Origin: Sneathiella chinensis
GTDB taxonomy: Bacteria; Pseudomonadota; Alphaproteobacteria; Sneathiellales; Sneathiellaceae
Assembly (NCBI RefSeq): GCF_012720115.1
Contig: NZ_VNWN01000002.1
Span: 1 to 64,000, forward strand
Reading direction: 5' to 3'
Length of the DNA stretch: 64,000 nt
Position 1 is the stretch's first letter. Each line of letters opens with the position of its first letter. The notes below the pieces were generated by a model. It had not been told where the DNA came from, ran no database searches, and worked only from the letters and a program-made list of their open reading frames with translations. The position numbers were made by a program, and so were the translations under genes. This document shows, one piece after another, positions 34,104 through 43,889 of the stretch.

Positions 34104-36148
34104 GACATCTGGTCTGCGGTTTTCCGTGCGGCCATGACCTGACTGACAAAGACCGGTGTCAGCAGCGCCGCCCCGATCGCCATGGTCACCACACCCGGTG
34201 CGATAAAGAACAGGGAAACCGCCCCGGTCCAGTAGCGCTGCCATTTCGGCAAGGGCGCGAACAGATAGCCTGAGAACGCCACACCCAGCAGGCCGATCCC
34301 CGCCATGGCGCCAAACAGCGTGATGGCGAAAGCCCCCCATGTGAACCCGTTGGTGACAATCAGCAACGCCGGGGAATAGACGAACACAAACGGCACGATG
34401 GCCTTGGCAATTCCAAGACGGAATGCCGTGTTGCCGGTCTTGAACGGGTTGGAGCCCGCAATGCCCGCCGCCGCATAGGCGGCCAGCGCCACCGGCGGTG
34501 TAATATCGGCCAGCACCCCGTAATAGAAGACGAAGAAATGGGCAACCAGCGGCTCCACCTGCAACTGGGCCAAGGCCGGCCCCGCAACCGCAACCAGAAT
34601 GATATAGGTGGCCGTTGTCGGAATGCCCGCCCCCATGATGATACAGGCACAGGCGATCAGGATCAGCGAGAAGAACAGGGCCCATTCGGTCAGGCCGATC
34701 AGGCTGAACGGCCAGGTGGCCGAGAACACGGCCCCCAGTTCATTGGCGGTCTGCACCACCACAAAGCCCAGACGGAACCCCACACCGGTCAGGGTCACAA
34801 CCCCGACGATGATGCCCACACAGGCCGCCGCCGCGCCAACGGCAATGGTGCTTTTCGCACCATCCCCAAGGGCATTCCAAAGGTCGCGAATGGTCAGGCG
34901 GTTGGCCGGCTTCAAAAAGCCCACAACCACACAGGCGATGATCCCATAGACGGCCGCGAAATCAGGCGTTCGGCCGGCCAGAATGAAATAGACAAGAATG
35001 ACCAGCGGAATGATGGACAGCCAGTTTTCCTTGAGCACAAGAACGATATTCGGCAGTTCTTCCTTGGTCAGGCCGCGCAGGCCCAGCTTCTTGGCCTCAA
35101 GATGCACCATGACGAAAATCCCGAAATAATGCAGCAGGGCCGGGAACAGGGCCGCTGCCAGCACATCCCGCAAGGGAATTTCAAGATACTCGACCATGAT
35201 AAAGGCGGCCGCGCCCATGATCGGCGGCGTGATCTGGCCACCGGTTGAGGCTGTTGCCTCCACCGCGCCGGCAAACCGGGCCGGGTATCCGACCCGCTTC
35301 ATGGCGGGAATGGTCAAGGCCCCGGTGGTCACCGTATTGGCAATGGAAGAGCCGGAAATACTGCCCATGAAGGCCGAGGCACTGATGGCCACCTTGGCCG
35401 GACCCCCGGAATACCGGCCCGCCACCACCATGGCAAGATCGATGAACAATTGTCCAAGACCGATCCGGGTTGCCAGAACGCCAAACAGGATGAACAGGAA
35501 GACATACTGCGCCATGACACCGATGGCGACACCGTAAATCCCCTGATTGGTCATGTAGATATGGTTGATCAGGCCAAGCCAGCTTGTCCCGCCATGTTTG
35601 AGCGCACCGGGCGCCCACGGCCCGAATATGGCGAACAGGATAAACAGGATGGCGATCAGGGGCAGGGTCGGTCCAACCGACCGCCGCGCCGCTTCCAGTG
35701 TGACCAGAAGCAGGGCCGTCCCCATGGCAAGGTCAAGGGGCGCGGGATTCCCCACACGCTCCGCCACCACTTCAGGGGGCAGCAACGGCAGGTACAACGA
35801 CGCCGCGACAGCGACGACACCCAGGATCATGTCAAAGACACTGATACCGCCCACATAATACCACGGATCGCGGTCCCGGCTGTGACCCCGGGATTTCAGG
35901 AAGGAAAACAGGAAGAAAACCAGCCCCAGCACAAAGGACAGGTGAATGCTCCGATGCAGCAATTCCCGAATGGTGCCAAAGCCGGAGGCATAGAAGTGAT
36001 AGACCGACATGCTCACAAGAGCGATGGAGATCACGAACGCAATCCGTGGCCCGGCTGACCGAAATGCGGTTTCCGAGTCGTATTTCCGTTCAAGTTCCGC
36101 CAGTTCTTCCTTGCTTGGCTGATCGGCGACTGTCGAAGGATCACTCAT
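34100..36148 (-). CDS. TAXI-type TRAP transporter, fused 4TM/12TM permease
   Basis: 682-aa membrane protein in which the small (DctQ-like) and large (DctM-like) TRAP subunits are fused. The large-subunit core shows FMGSISGSSIANTVTTGALTIP and EATASTGGQITPPIMGAAAF, both diagnostic of this group. The start MSDPSTVAD at 36148 is preceded by GGGGAGGGGAAAAA. It works with the TAXI binding protein encoded just upstream. Substrate unknown; TAXI systems often take dicarboxylates or glutamate-like compounds. Confidence 0.9.
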   Translation of the reverse strand: MSDPSTVADQPSKEELAELERKYDSETAFRSAGPRIAFVISIALVSMSVYHFYASGFGTIRELLHRSIHLSFVLGLVFFLFSFLKSRGHSRDRDPWYYVGGISVFDMILGVVAVAASLYLPLLPPEVVAERVGNPAPLDLAMGTALLLVTLEAARRSVGPTLPLIAILFILFAIFGPWAPGALKHGGTSWLGLINHIYMTNQGIYGVAIGVMAQYVFLFILFGVLATRIGLGQLFIDLAMVVAGRYSGGPAKVAISASAFMGSISGSSIANTVTTGALTIPAMKRVGYPARFAGAVEATASTGGQITPPIMGAAAFIMVEYLEIPLRDVLAAALFPALLHYFGIFVMVHLEAKKLGLRGLTKEELPNIVLVLKENWLSIIPLVILVYFILAGRTPDFAAVYGIIACVVVGFLKPANRLTIRDLWNALGDGAKSTIAVGAAAACVGIIVGVVTLTGVGFRLGFVVVQTANELGAVFSATWPFSLIGLTEWALFFSLILIACACIIMGAGIPTTATYIILVAVAGPALAQLQVEPLVAHFFVFYYGVLADITPPVALAAYAAAGIAGSNPFKTGNTAFRLGIAKAIVPFVFVYSPALLIVTNGFTWGAFAITLFGAMAGIGLLGVAFSGYLFAPLPKWQRYWTGAVSLFFIAPGVVTMAIGAALLTPVFVSQVMAARKTADQMS

Positions 36149-36170
36149 TTTTTCCCCTCCCCTGAAACAC

Positions 36171-36203
36171 AAAAAAATCCCCGGGTGCACCGGCACCCGG
36201 GGA
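36171..36203 (-). terminator. Stem-loop between TAXI binding protein and permease genes
   Basis: A perfect 11-bp stem TCCCCGGGTGC / GCACCCGGGGA with loop ACCG (36178-36203) is followed on the minus strand by TTTTTTTGTG. It is a textbook intrinsic terminator placed inside an operon, so it probably acts as a partial terminator. Confidence 0.85.
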
Positions 36204-36219
36204 GCTATCCCTTACAGGA

Positions 36220-37233
36220 TTACTTGATCAGGCCAGCTTCCTTGTAGAAAGCTTCTGCACCCGGATGAAGCGGAACACCGACGCCAGCCAGCGCGGATTC
36301 CAGGGTGATTGCCTTACCCTTGGCGTGACCCACATCCAGCAGCTTGCGGGACTCGTCGTTCCACAGGGCTTTGGTGATGTTGTAGATCAGCTTTTCATCC
36401 TGCTTGGCATTGGTGTACCACTGGGCGCCAACAGCAACAGTCATGGTTGCGTCAACCCCTTCATAGGTGCCTGCCGGAATTTCGCTTTGTGCGAAGAAGC
36501 CGTATTTGTCGGTCAGGGCCTTGGCGCCTTCCCCGTCGATCGGGACCAGCGTCATGTCCGTTGCGGAGGCCAGTTCAACAAGGGAACCGGTCGGGTAACC
36601 GGCCACAACGAAATAGGCGTCGATCTTGCCGTTCCGCAGGGCTTCTGCCGCCGCGTTGCCTTTCAGGGCCTCGGCTGTCACGTCATCGGTGGACAGGCCA
36701 TTGGCTTCCAGAATGAGCTTGGCGTCCACATAGGTGCCGGAACCCGGCTCATCGAGGGACACGCGCTTGCCCTTCAGGTCGGCAACGGAATTGACACCGC
36801 GGCCTTTCAGGCTGACCAGATGGATATGCTCTTCAAACAGGGCCGCGATGGTGCGCAGGTCCTTGGCCGGCTCCTTGCCTTCCATGGTGCCGGTGCCTGT
36901 ATAGGCCCAGTAGGCAACGTCAGACTGTGCGAAACCAGAATCCCGCAGGCCGGAAATGATGGCGTTCACGTTGTCGCCGGACCCGCGAGAGGAAACGGCG
37001 GAGGCAATCAGGCCATCAACACCGCAGCTACCGCCCTTGCCACATTCACGAGACCCCGGAGGTTTGGAAATCGCATTGGCGATCACACCACCAACCGGAT
37101 AGTAGGTGTAGGCCGTACCGCCTGTACCAATCGTGAAGAACTTGAGATCCTGCGCCGAGGCGGTGGTTGCAAATCCGCTGGCCAGAACGGCCGCAACTGC
37201 AACTGCCTTGGCGGCGTTTTTCAGTAATTTCAT
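36220..37233 (-). CDS. TAXI-family TRAP transporter solute-binding protein
   Basis: 337 aa, signal peptide about 1-27 (ASGFATTASAQD). The mature start FFTIGTGGTAYTYYPVGG and the FGQSDVAYWA-like and PSGSTYVD-like segments (here FAQSDVAYWAYTG and EPGSGTYVDAK) are typical of TAXI proteins (TRAP-associated extracytoplasmic immunogenic). It has a CGKGGSCGVDGL segment with two cysteines that could form a disulphide. Ligand not predictable. It is transcribed ahead of the permease. Confidence 0.9.
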   Translation of the reverse strand: MKLLKNAAKAVAVAAVLASGFATTASAQDLKFFTIGTGGTAYTYYPVGGVIANAISKPPGSRECGKGGSCGVDGLIASAVSSRGSGDNVNAIISGLRDSGFAQSDVAYWAYTGTGTMEGKEPAKDLRTIAALFEEHIHLVSLKGRGVNSVADLKGKRVSLDEPGSGTYVDAKLILEANGLSTDDVTAEALKGNAAAEALRNGKIDAYFVVAGYPTGSLVELASATDMTLVPIDGEGAKALTDKYGFFAQSEIPAGTYEGVDATMTVAVGAQWYTNAKQDEKLIYNITKALWNDESRKLLDVGHAKGKAITLESALAGVGVPLHPGAEAFYKEAGLIK

Positions 37234-37427
37234 GTGAGTACCTATAACCTGTTTCAGTGCAATTTATAGTTGATGTTTTCTCTTTTTAGAGCATCCGCCC
37301 CATCGATAAAAGATGTTTTATGTCAACATATCGATTGATAAAGATTTTTTATTTGGAAAAGCACCCCTCCAAAGGGGGCAAAACCGCTTTGAATTTGCCC
37401 ATCCGGAACAATTATTAAACAGCAGGT

Positions 37428-38339
37428 TCAGTGTTGCTTTGCCACCGCCCGGATACATTGGCACATGATGGAAAGCGGTGCCGACGGGTCCTCGTCCGCG
37501 CGGGTGGTCAATCCCACCGCCCCGCGGGTTTCACTGGTATCAATGGGCAGGGCCGCCATGCGCCCGTCCCGCAGGTCATTGGCAACCACGCCTTCGGAAA
37601 TAATCCACACGGCGTCACTGGAACGGATGAAGGCCCGGCCAAAGGAATCCGACACGGTTTCGATCTGGCTGGGCAGTTCGGGAATGCCATTTGTCAGCAG
37701 GAACCGCTCCACGAAGGGGCGGATAACGGACGCCTTGGTCGGCATCAGGATCGGATAGTCGCGCAAGGTTTCCAGATGAAGCTGGCCCGACATGACCAGC
37801 GGATGGCCGGCCCGCACGGCAAACACCACCTGTTCGCTGTAGATATGCTCGAACGACAGCCCGGTCATTTTCTCAGGCGCCGCAAGCCGTCCCACCACAA
37901 GGTCCAGTTCCGCCAGTCGCAACTGTTCCAGAAGAACCAGATTTTCCCCGGTCACAATCTTGATTTCATTGCCCAGATTTTCTTTCAGGTAGAGCTTGAT
38001 GGCATCCGGCATGATCCGCGCCGAGACGGTCGGCAAGGCTCCGATCCGAACCGGCGGGGCACTTTGGCGGGCCGCCTGCAACACGGAATCCACCCCCTGC
38101 TGGACGGCGGCCACGCTGGCTCCGGCATGGCGCAGGAAAACTTCACCGAACCGGCCAAGCCGGATCCCCCGGCCCTCTTTCTCGAACAGCTTTACTTCCA
38201 GGATTTCTTCAAGTTCGCGAATGGTTTTCGTCACCGCCGGTTGGCTGACGGCAAGAACATTCGCAGCCTTGCCCACACTTTTCTGGCGAGCAACCTCGAT
38301 AAAAATCTGAAGATGGCGAAGTTTGATCCGTTTATCCAT
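37428..38339 (-). CDS. pcaQ: PcaQ-type LysR regulator of the pca operon
   Basis: 303 aa. The N-terminal helix-turn-helix contains KLRHLQIFIEVARQKSVGKAANVLAVSQPAVTKTI; the C-terminal effector domain (GALPTVSARIMPDAI, ENLVLLEQLRLAELDLVVGRL) matches PcaQ. The ATG at 38339 is preferred over the TTG one codon earlier. PcaQ activates pca genes in response to beta-carboxymuconate or its lactone. It is divergent from pcaD, and a PcaQ-like box lies at 38346-38361, next to its own start, suggesting autoregulation. Confidence 0.9.
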   Translation of the reverse strand: MDKRIKLRHLQIFIEVARQKSVGKAANVLAVSQPAVTKTIRELEEILEVKLFEKEGRGIRLGRFGEVFLRHAGASVAAVQQGVDSVLQAARQSAPPVRIGALPTVSARIMPDAIKLYLKENLGNEIKIVTGENLVLLEQLRLAELDLVVGRLAAPEKMTGLSFEHIYSEQVVFAVRAGHPLVMSGQLHLETLRDYPILMPTKASVIRPFVERFLLTNGIPELPSQIETVSDSFGRAFIRSSDAVWIISEGVVANDLRDGRMAALPIDTSETRGAVGLTTRADEDPSAPLSIMCQCIRAVAKQH

Positions 38340-38345
38340 CAACCA

Positions 38346-38361
38346 ATAACCTTTTGATTAT
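38346..38361 (+). promoter_or_regulatory. PcaQ-like operator in the pcaQ-pcaD promoter
   Basis: ATAACC-TTTT-GATTAT compares with the described PcaQ site ATAACC-N4-GGTTAA (left half 6/6, right half 4/6). It lies 71 bp before the pcaD start codon and only 6 bp from pcaQ. Confidence 0.6.
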
Positions 38362-38431
38362 AAGTTATGCCACAAATATCATTTTACCAAACAAAATACA
38401 TTTGATTAGATATTTCGAACAGGAGAAAAAC

Positions 38432-39238
38432 GTGAATTTTCTAAAAACAAACGAAACTGTCCTGCATTACGAGCTGAGAGGGACCGGCGACACCACCCTG
38501 GTATTCTCCAATTCCCTCGGGACAGACTACCGCATCTGGGACGATGTGGTCCGAAATCTGGAACAAGACTTTACCATCCTGCTGTATGACAAGCGGGGTC
38601 ACGGCCTGTCCGCCCTTGCCTCTCCGCCCTATAGCCTGGATCAGCATGTGGCCGATCTGGCGGCCCTTGTTGAGCATCTGGATCTGAAGAAGCTTGTTAT
38701 TTGCGGCCTGTCCTTCGGGGGCATGATCGCGCAAGGCTTCTATGCCGCCCATCCCGACCGGGTCAAGGGCCTGATCCTGTGCGATACGGGCCACAAGATC
38801 GGCACCGCCGAGGCATGGCAGACCCGCATTGAGGCGCTGCAGCAGAACGGCTATGCCCCCATGCTGGACGATATCATGGCCCGCTGGTTCACGGAAAGTT
38901 TCCGCCGCGACGACAACCCGGTCTATCAGGGATGCCGCACCATGCTGGAACGGCAGGACCTGAACGGATATACCGGCACATGCGCCGCCATCCGCGATAC
39001 GGACCTGACCGAAGAAGCCCGCAAGATCGCCGTTCCGACCCTGTGTGTTGTCGGCGACGAGGACCTTGCCACCCCGCCCGCACTGGTCGAGGAAATGGCC
39101 GGTCTGATCCCGGGGGCCGACTATCGCGTGATTACCAATGCCGGCCATATCCCGTGTGTTGAACAACCGCAGGCCACCCTCACCCTGATCCGAGAATTTA
39201 TTACCAAGAGAGTCATGCAGGAGACCGTCAATGGCTGA
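38432..39238 (+). CDS. pcaD: 3-oxoadipate enol-lactonase
   Basis: 268 aa alpha/beta-hydrolase converting 3-oxoadipate enol-lactone to 3-oxoadipate. The nucleophile elbow is GLSFGG (ICGLSFGGMIAQGFY); the late histidine is in NAGHIPCVEQP. A GTG at 38432, 7 nt after AGGAGAA, is the best start; no ATG fits. It is first in the pcaDCHGIJB operon and overlaps pcaC by 8 nt. Confidence 0.93.
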   Translation: MNFLKTNETVLHYELRGTGDTTLVFSNSLGTDYRIWDDVVRNLEQDFTILLYDKRGHGLSALASPPYSLDQHVADLAALVEHLDLKKLVICGLSFGGMIAQGFYAAHPDRVKGLILCDTGHKIGTAEAWQTRIEALQQNGYAPMLDDIMARWFTESFRRDDNPVYQGCRTMLERQDLNGYTGTCAAIRDTDLTEEARKIAVPTLCVVGDEDLATPPALVEEMAGLIPGADYRVITNAGHIPCVEQPQATLTLIREFITKRVMQETVNG

Positions 39239-39650
39239 TGCCACCTCCCCGTCCGCACGCTACCAGCAAGGGCGCAAAACCCGCCAGTCCGTCCTTGGCG
39301 TTGATCATGTTGCCCGCGCCGACAAGAACACCACCCCGTTCGACCAGCCGTTCCAGGAGCTGATCACGGAAGGCGCGTGGGGTTCTGTCTGGTCCCGCGA
39401 CCACTGGTCCAAGCGGGAGCGGTCCATGGTGACCATCGCCCTTCTGGCCGCCCTCGGTCATTACGAGGAATGTGCCATGCATGTGCGCGCCACCCGCAAC
39501 ACCGGCGCCACCCGCGAGGATATTTGTGAGGCCATGCTGCATGTGGCCATTTATGCGGGTGTTCCCGCCGCAAACAGTGCTATCAAGATCGTCAAGGAAA
39601 TATTCGAACAGCAGGATGCTGAAACCAACAGCAGCGGAGAGCAGGAATGA
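39231..39650 (+). CDS. pcaC: 4-carboxymuconolactone decarboxylase
   Basis: 139 aa, AhpD-like all-helical fold. [40 protein letters not shown] is the family core and [20 protein letters not shown] the second motif. It decarboxylates 4-carboxymuconolactone to the enol-lactone used by PcaD. Overlaps pcaD and pcaH (ATGA). Confidence 0.94.
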   Translation: MADATSPSARYQQGRKTRQSVLGVDHVARADKNTTPFDQPFQELITEGAWGSVWSRDHWSKRERSMVTIALLAALGHYEECAMHVRATRNTGATREDICEAMLHVAIYAGVPAANSAIKIVKEIFEQQDAETNSSGEQE

Positions 39651-40387
39651 GCAATAGAAAACCGGAAACCGGGGGTTTCTTCCAGCGGGACTGGACATGG
39701 CAACCCCCCGCCTTTACCCCGGCCTACAAGACCAGTATTTTGCGGTCCCCGAAAAAGGCGCTGATGTCGCTGAACAACGGCCCGTCCGAGATTACCGGCC
39801 CGGTCTTCGGGCATAGCGAAATCGGCGAGTTGGACAATGACCTGCTGCTGAACTTCTCCAGCAATGGCGAACTGCCGGTTGGCGAACGGATCATCGTCCA
39901 TGGCCGTGTTCTGGATGAACGCGGACGCCCGGTTCCCGGCGCCCTGCTGGAATTCTGGCAGGCCAATGCCGGTGGTCGCTACCGCCACAAGAAAGAATCC
40001 TATATCGCCCCGCTGGACCCCAATTTCGGTGGCTGCGGACGTACCATCACCGACGAGAACGGCGCCTATTCCTTCCGCACCGTCAAGCCCGGCCCGTATC
40101 CGTGGCCGAACGGTGTCAATGACTGGCGCCCGGCGCATATCCATTTCTCTGTCTTCGGACACGGATTTGCCCAGCGGCTGATCACCCAGATGTATTTTGA
40201 GGGCGATCCGCTGATCTGGAAATGCCCGATCGTGCAGGCCATCCCGGATGAGGACGCCGTCCGCCAGCTGGTCGCCCCACTGGACATGGCCAACACCATC
40301 CCCATGGACAGCATTGCCTACAAGTTTGACATCGTCCTGCGCGGACGCCGGTCCACCCTGTTTGAAAACCGACTGGAGGGGAACTGA
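39647..40387 (+). CDS. pcaH: Protocatechuate 3,4-dioxygenase beta subunit
   Basis: 246 aa. The beta subunit carries the non-haem Fe(III) site: conserved Tyr/His residues fall in [25 protein letters not shown] and [11 protein letters not shown]. It cleaves protocatechuate between its hydroxyls to 3-carboxymuconate. Translationally coupled to pcaC and pcaG (1-nt overlap, TGATG). Confidence 0.95.
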   Translation: MSNRKPETGGFFQRDWTWQPPAFTPAYKTSILRSPKKALMSLNNGPSEITGPVFGHSEIGELDNDLLLNFSSNGELPVGERIIVHGRVLDERGRPVPGALLEFWQANAGGRYRHKKESYIAPLDPNFGGCGRTITDENGAYSFRTVKPGPYPWPNGVNDWRPAHIHFSVFGHGFAQRLITQMYFEGDPLIWKCPIVQAIPDEDAVRQLVAPLDMANTIPMDSIAYKFDIVLRGRRSTLFENRLEGN

Positions 40388-41001
40388 TGACCCAGCCTCT
40401 GAACTATCTTAAGGAATCACCATCCCAGACGGCAGGCCCGTATGTTCATATCGGCCTGACCCCCAACTTCACGGAAATCACCGGCGTGTATGCCGAGGAC
40501 CTCGGTATCCGCATGGTCAACGACCAGACGGAAGGCGACCGGATCACCGTTCGGGGCCGTGTATTTGATGGCATGGGCGCCCCGGTCAAGGATGCGCTGG
40601 TTGAAATCTGGCAGGCGGATGCCAAGGGCCTGTTCAACAGCCCGAGCGAAACCCGCGGTCAGGCCGACCCCAACTTCACCGGCTGGGGCCGTTGTCCGAC
40701 CCATATGGAAACCGGCGAGTTTGTGTTTGAAACCGTCAAGCCGGGCGCCCTGCCGTTCAACGACGGTCGCATGATGGCCCCGTATATTTCCTTCTGGGTC
40801 GTGGCCCGCGGGATCAATATCGGCCTCAACACCCGGATGTATTTCTCGGACGAGACAGACGCCAACGCCGCCGATCCGGTTCTGACCCGGATTGAGCATC
40901 AGGATCGGGTTCCGACCCTGATCGGCAAGCGCGACGGCAACACCGTGACCTTTGACATTCACCTGCAAGGGGACAGCGAAACTGTCTTCTTCGATCTGTA
41001 A
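40387..41001 (+). CDS. pcaG: Protocatechuate 3,4-dioxygenase alpha subunit
   Basis: 204 aa. Starts [24 protein letters not shown], typical for PcaG, with the dioxygenase fold motif VKDALVEIWQADAKG and a shared RMMAPYISFWVVARGINIGL segment. It pairs with PcaH in an (alpha-beta)n complex. Confidence 0.95.
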   Translation: MTQPLNYLKESPSQTAGPYVHIGLTPNFTEITGVYAEDLGIRMVNDQTEGDRITVRGRVFDGMGAPVKDALVEIWQADAKGLFNSPSETRGQADPNFTGWGRCPTHMETGEFVFETVKPGALPFNDGRMMAPYISFWVVARGINIGLNTRMYFSDETDANAADPVLTRIEHQDRVPTLIGKRDGNTVTFDIHLQGDSETVFFDL

Positions 41002-41014
41002 GAGTACGTAAACA

Positions 41015-41872
41015 ATGGCAAAATTCCAGTCCCTCAAGGACGCCGTTGCGGAAAACCTGTTTGATGGGGATGTGGCCGCCTTTGAAGGCTTTACCCATCT
41101 CATTCCCCATGCCGCCGCCCATGAAGCCATCCGTCAGGGCCGCAAGGACCTGACACTGGTGCGCATGACCCCGGACGTGATCTATGACCAGATGATCGGC
41201 ATGGGCATGGTGAAGAAAGCCATCTTCTCCTATGCGGGGAACCCCGGTGTGGGCCTGCTGCGGCGCTTGCGCGATGCTGTGGAAAACCAGTGGCCGCACC
41301 CGATGGAGATCGAGGAGCATTCCCACGCCGCCATGGCCAATGCCTATGAAGCGGGGGCATCCGGCCTTCCTTGCGCCGTGTTCCGGGGTTACAAGGGGGC
41401 GGACCTGAAGAAGGTCAATCCCAATATTCGCGAAGTCACCTGCCCCTTCACCGGCGAAGTGCTGGCGGCCGTGCCGTCCGTGCGCCCCGATGTCACCTTC
41501 ATCCACGCCCAGAAAGCCAACAAGCGCGGGGATGTTCTGGTGGAAGGCATTATCGGCATCCAGAAAGAGGCCGTCCTTGCCGCCAAGCGGTCCGTGGTCA
41601 CGGTTGAGGAAGTGGTCGACAATTTTGATGACGTCCACCCCAATGCCTGCATCCTGCCCAACTGGGCCGTAACCGCCATTTGTGAGGTTCCGGGTGGCTC
41701 TCACCCTTCCTACGCGCATGGATATTATATCCGCGACAACGCCGCCTATCTGGAATGGGACAAGATTGCGTCCGACCGGGACGGGTTCAAGGCCTGGATG
41801 AAGGACAATGTCCTTGATGCCACGCCTGAGGATTTCGCCAGCCGGGTTTCCGCCCTGAGGGAGAGCAAATAA
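41015..41872 (+). CDS. pcaI: 3-oxoadipate CoA-transferase subunit A (CatI/GctA-like)
   Basis: 285 aa, longer than classical PcaI (about 230 aa) and close to the CatI/glutaconate CoA-transferase A size. GDVAAFEGFTHLIPHAAAHEAI, FSYAGNPGVGLLRR and PFTGEVLAAVPSVRPDVTFIHAQ mark the family. With PcaJ it transfers CoA from succinyl-CoA to 3-oxoadipate. Its place in the pca operon decides the substrate over glutaconate. Confidence 0.87.
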   Translation: MAKFQSLKDAVAENLFDGDVAAFEGFTHLIPHAAAHEAIRQGRKDLTLVRMTPDVIYDQMIGMGMVKKAIFSYAGNPGVGLLRRLRDAVENQWPHPMEIEEHSHAAMANAYEAGASGLPCAVFRGYKGADLKKVNPNIREVTCPFTGEVLAAVPSVRPDVTFIHAQKANKRGDVLVEGIIGIQKEAVLAAKRSVVTVEEVVDNFDDVHPNACILPNWAVTAICEVPGGSHPSYAHGYYIRDNAAYLEWDKIASDRDGFKAWMKDNVLDATPEDFASRVSALRESK

Positions 41873-42651
41873 TGGAACTGGATTTCACACGCGACGAAAT
41901 GATGACCATTGCCGCATCCCGCGCCCTTGGCAATGAAGATATCTGCTTTGTCGGGATCGGTGCCCCGTCAGCCGCCTGTAACGTGGCCCGGTTGACCCAC
42001 GCCCCGGACATCACCCTGATCTATGAAAGCGGCACCATCGGTACCGCGCCGGATGTGCTGCCCCTGTCCATTGGCGATGGCGAGCTTTGCGATACGGCGG
42101 TGACCACCGTTTCCGTCCCGGAAATGTTCCGCTATTGGCTGCAGGGCGGCCGCATTACCATCGGCTTCCTTGGTGCGGCACAGCTGGACAAGTTTGGCAA
42201 TATCAACACCACGGTGATCGGTGATTATGATGCCCCGAAAACCCGCCTTCCCGGCGGCGGCGGTGCGCCCGAGATAGCCTCTTCCTGCGGAGAAATCTTC
42301 ATCACCATGAAACAGTCGCTGCGCGGCATGGTGGACAAGATTGATTTCTTCACCTCGTTCGGCCACGGTGAAGGCGGAAACGCCCGCGAGGAATTGGGCA
42401 TGACGACAAAGGGCCCAACCCTGCTGATCACCGACCTTGCCATCTGGCACCCGGACCCGGTCACCAAAGAATTCACCGTGATCGCCCTGCATCCGGGGGT
42501 GACCCGTGACATGGTTCAGGAAACCTGTGGCTGGAAAGTGAAGTTTGCCGACAATCTGGAAACCACGCCAGAGCCAACCGAACTGGAACTGGCCACCCTG
42601 CGTGACCTGAATGCCCGCACCAAGGCGGCCCATTCCGGCGCCGGGGCGTAA
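41872..42651 (+). CDS. pcaJ: 3-oxoadipate CoA-transferase subunit B (CatJ/GctB-like)
   Basis: 259 aa. The N-terminal FTRDEMMTIAASRALGNEDICFVGIGAPSAA and the catalytic-type segment YESGTIG (Glu in the family active site) identify CoA-transferase subunit B. TAATG coupling to pcaI. Same CatJ/GctB lineage as its partner. Confidence 0.87.
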   Translation: MELDFTRDEMMTIAASRALGNEDICFVGIGAPSAACNVARLTHAPDITLIYESGTIGTAPDVLPLSIGDGELCDTAVTTVSVPEMFRYWLQGGRITIGFLGAAQLDKFGNINTTVIGDYDAPKTRLPGGGGAPEIASSCGEIFITMKQSLRGMVDKIDFFTSFGHGEGGNAREELGMTTKGPTLLITDLAIWHPDPVTKEFTVIALHPGVTRDMVQETCGWKVKFADNLETTPEPTELELATLRDLNARTKAAHSGAGA

Positions 42652-42671
42652 GGAAAAAACGGAGTTACCTC

Positions 42672-43730
42672 ATGTCCCCTTCTCCCTTTGACCATGCCTA
42701 CCTGTCGGGCCTGTTCGGACAGCCGGAGGCATCCCGCCACTTGTCCCCTAAGGCGGATGTCGCTGCCATGCTGGCCTTTGAGGCCGCGCTGGCCGAAGCA
42801 GAGGGAGAAGCGGGACTGATTCCTGCGGAGGCGGCAGAGGCAATCTCTGCCGTCCTCCGCTCTTTTTCCGTTGATATGGATGACCTGAAACAGGGCACCT
42901 CGAAGGATGGGGTGGTTATTCCCGCCCTCGTCCGCCAGATCCGCGCCGCCGTTGGCCCGGATCATGGGGCCCATGTTCACTACGGGGCAACCAGTCAGGA
43001 CGTGATCGACACGGCCCTGATCCTGCGGCTGAAAAACATTCTCGACCTGTTCGAGGAGGGCCTGAACACCGCCCTTCAGCGGATTGAGGCCCTGAACGCC
43101 GCCTATGGCACGCTGGAGATCATGGGCCGCACCCGCATGCAGCGGGCCCTGCCCATTCCGCTGTCCCATCGGCTGGGGAACTGGAAAGCCCCGCTGCTTG
43201 ATCTGCTGACCGCGCTGGAGGACCTGCGTCCCCGCTTGCTGAAAGTCCAGTTCGGGGGGGCCGTTGGCACCCTCGCAAAGCTGGGTGAGAAAGGCCCCGA
43301 GGTGCGCAAGCGGCTGGCGGCCAAACTGGGGCTTGAAGATGCCGAATGCTGGCACACGGATCGCCGCCCCCTGTCCCTTCTTGCCGCATGGATGAGCGAG
43401 GTTACCACCGCCCTTGGCAAGATCGGTCAGGATCTGGCCCTGATGGCCCAGAACGAGGTTGGCGAAGTGACCCTGAAATCGGCGGGCGGATCATCGGCCA
43501 TGCCGCACAAGCAGAACCCGGTGCGGGCAGAACTGCTTGTCAGCATTGCGCGCTATAATTCCGTGCAGATTTCCGGTATGAGTCAGGCAGCGCTTGCCGA
43601 AAATGAACGCTCCGGCAGTGGCTGGTCCCTTGAATGGATGATCCTGCCCGGCATGGTTCAGGCAACAGCCGCCGGACTTGACCGTGCAAATGAGTTACTA
43701 TCGGATATAAAATCCATACAGGCTTCGTAA
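42672..43730 (+). CDS. pcaB: 3-carboxy-cis,cis-muconate cycloisomerase
   Basis: 352 aa, fumarase/aspartase superfamily. The signature loop GGSSAMPHKQNPVRAE is present, as is HYGATSQDVIDTA near the N-terminal third. It closes 3-carboxymuconate to 4-carboxymuconolactone. It is somewhat shorter than Pseudomonas PcaB (about 450 aa), as common in alphaproteobacteria. It is the last catabolic gene of the operon. Confidence 0.93.
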   Translation: MSPSPFDHAYLSGLFGQPEASRHLSPKADVAAMLAFEAALAEAEGEAGLIPAEAAEAISAVLRSFSVDMDDLKQGTSKDGVVIPALVRQIRAAVGPDHGAHVHYGATSQDVIDTALILRLKNILDLFEEGLNTALQRIEALNAAYGTLEIMGRTRMQRALPIPLSHRLGNWKAPLLDLLTALEDLRPRLLKVQFGGAVGTLAKLGEKGPEVRKRLAAKLGLEDAECWHTDRRPLSLLAAWMSEVTTALGKIGQDLALMAQNEVGEVTLKSAGGSSAMPHKQNPVRAELLVSIARYNSVQISGMSQAALAENERSGSGWSLEWMILPGMVQATAAGLDRANELLSDIKSIQAS

Positions 43731-43734
43731 AAGC

Positions 43735-43750
43735 CTCACCGTTTGGTTAT
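43735..43750 (-). promoter_or_regulatory. PcaQ-like site upstream of the DctPQM transporter
   Basis: Read on the minus strand: ATAACC-AAAC-GGTGAG against ATAACC-N4-GGTTAA (left 6/6, right 4/6). It sits in the 159-bp gap between pcaB and dctP, about 140 bp before the dctP start, in inverted orientation relative to that gene. Confidence 0.5.
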
Positions 43751-43889
43751 AAAACACACAGGTAAAGTTATTTTACATAATAAAAAGGTGAGAACAGAAT
43801 TCAGGATCAGGCCCTTTATTCACTAGAATATCGAAGGCCGGATAAATTCGCAGGCACGCCTGCAAACATGACAAAGGGAGAGAAGCGTC

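Noticed and set aside
33255-34685. Minus-strand 476-aa open frame
   Set aside because: Covers the lipoprotein gene and the end of the TRAP permease in another frame; Gly/Cys-rich nonsense translation.
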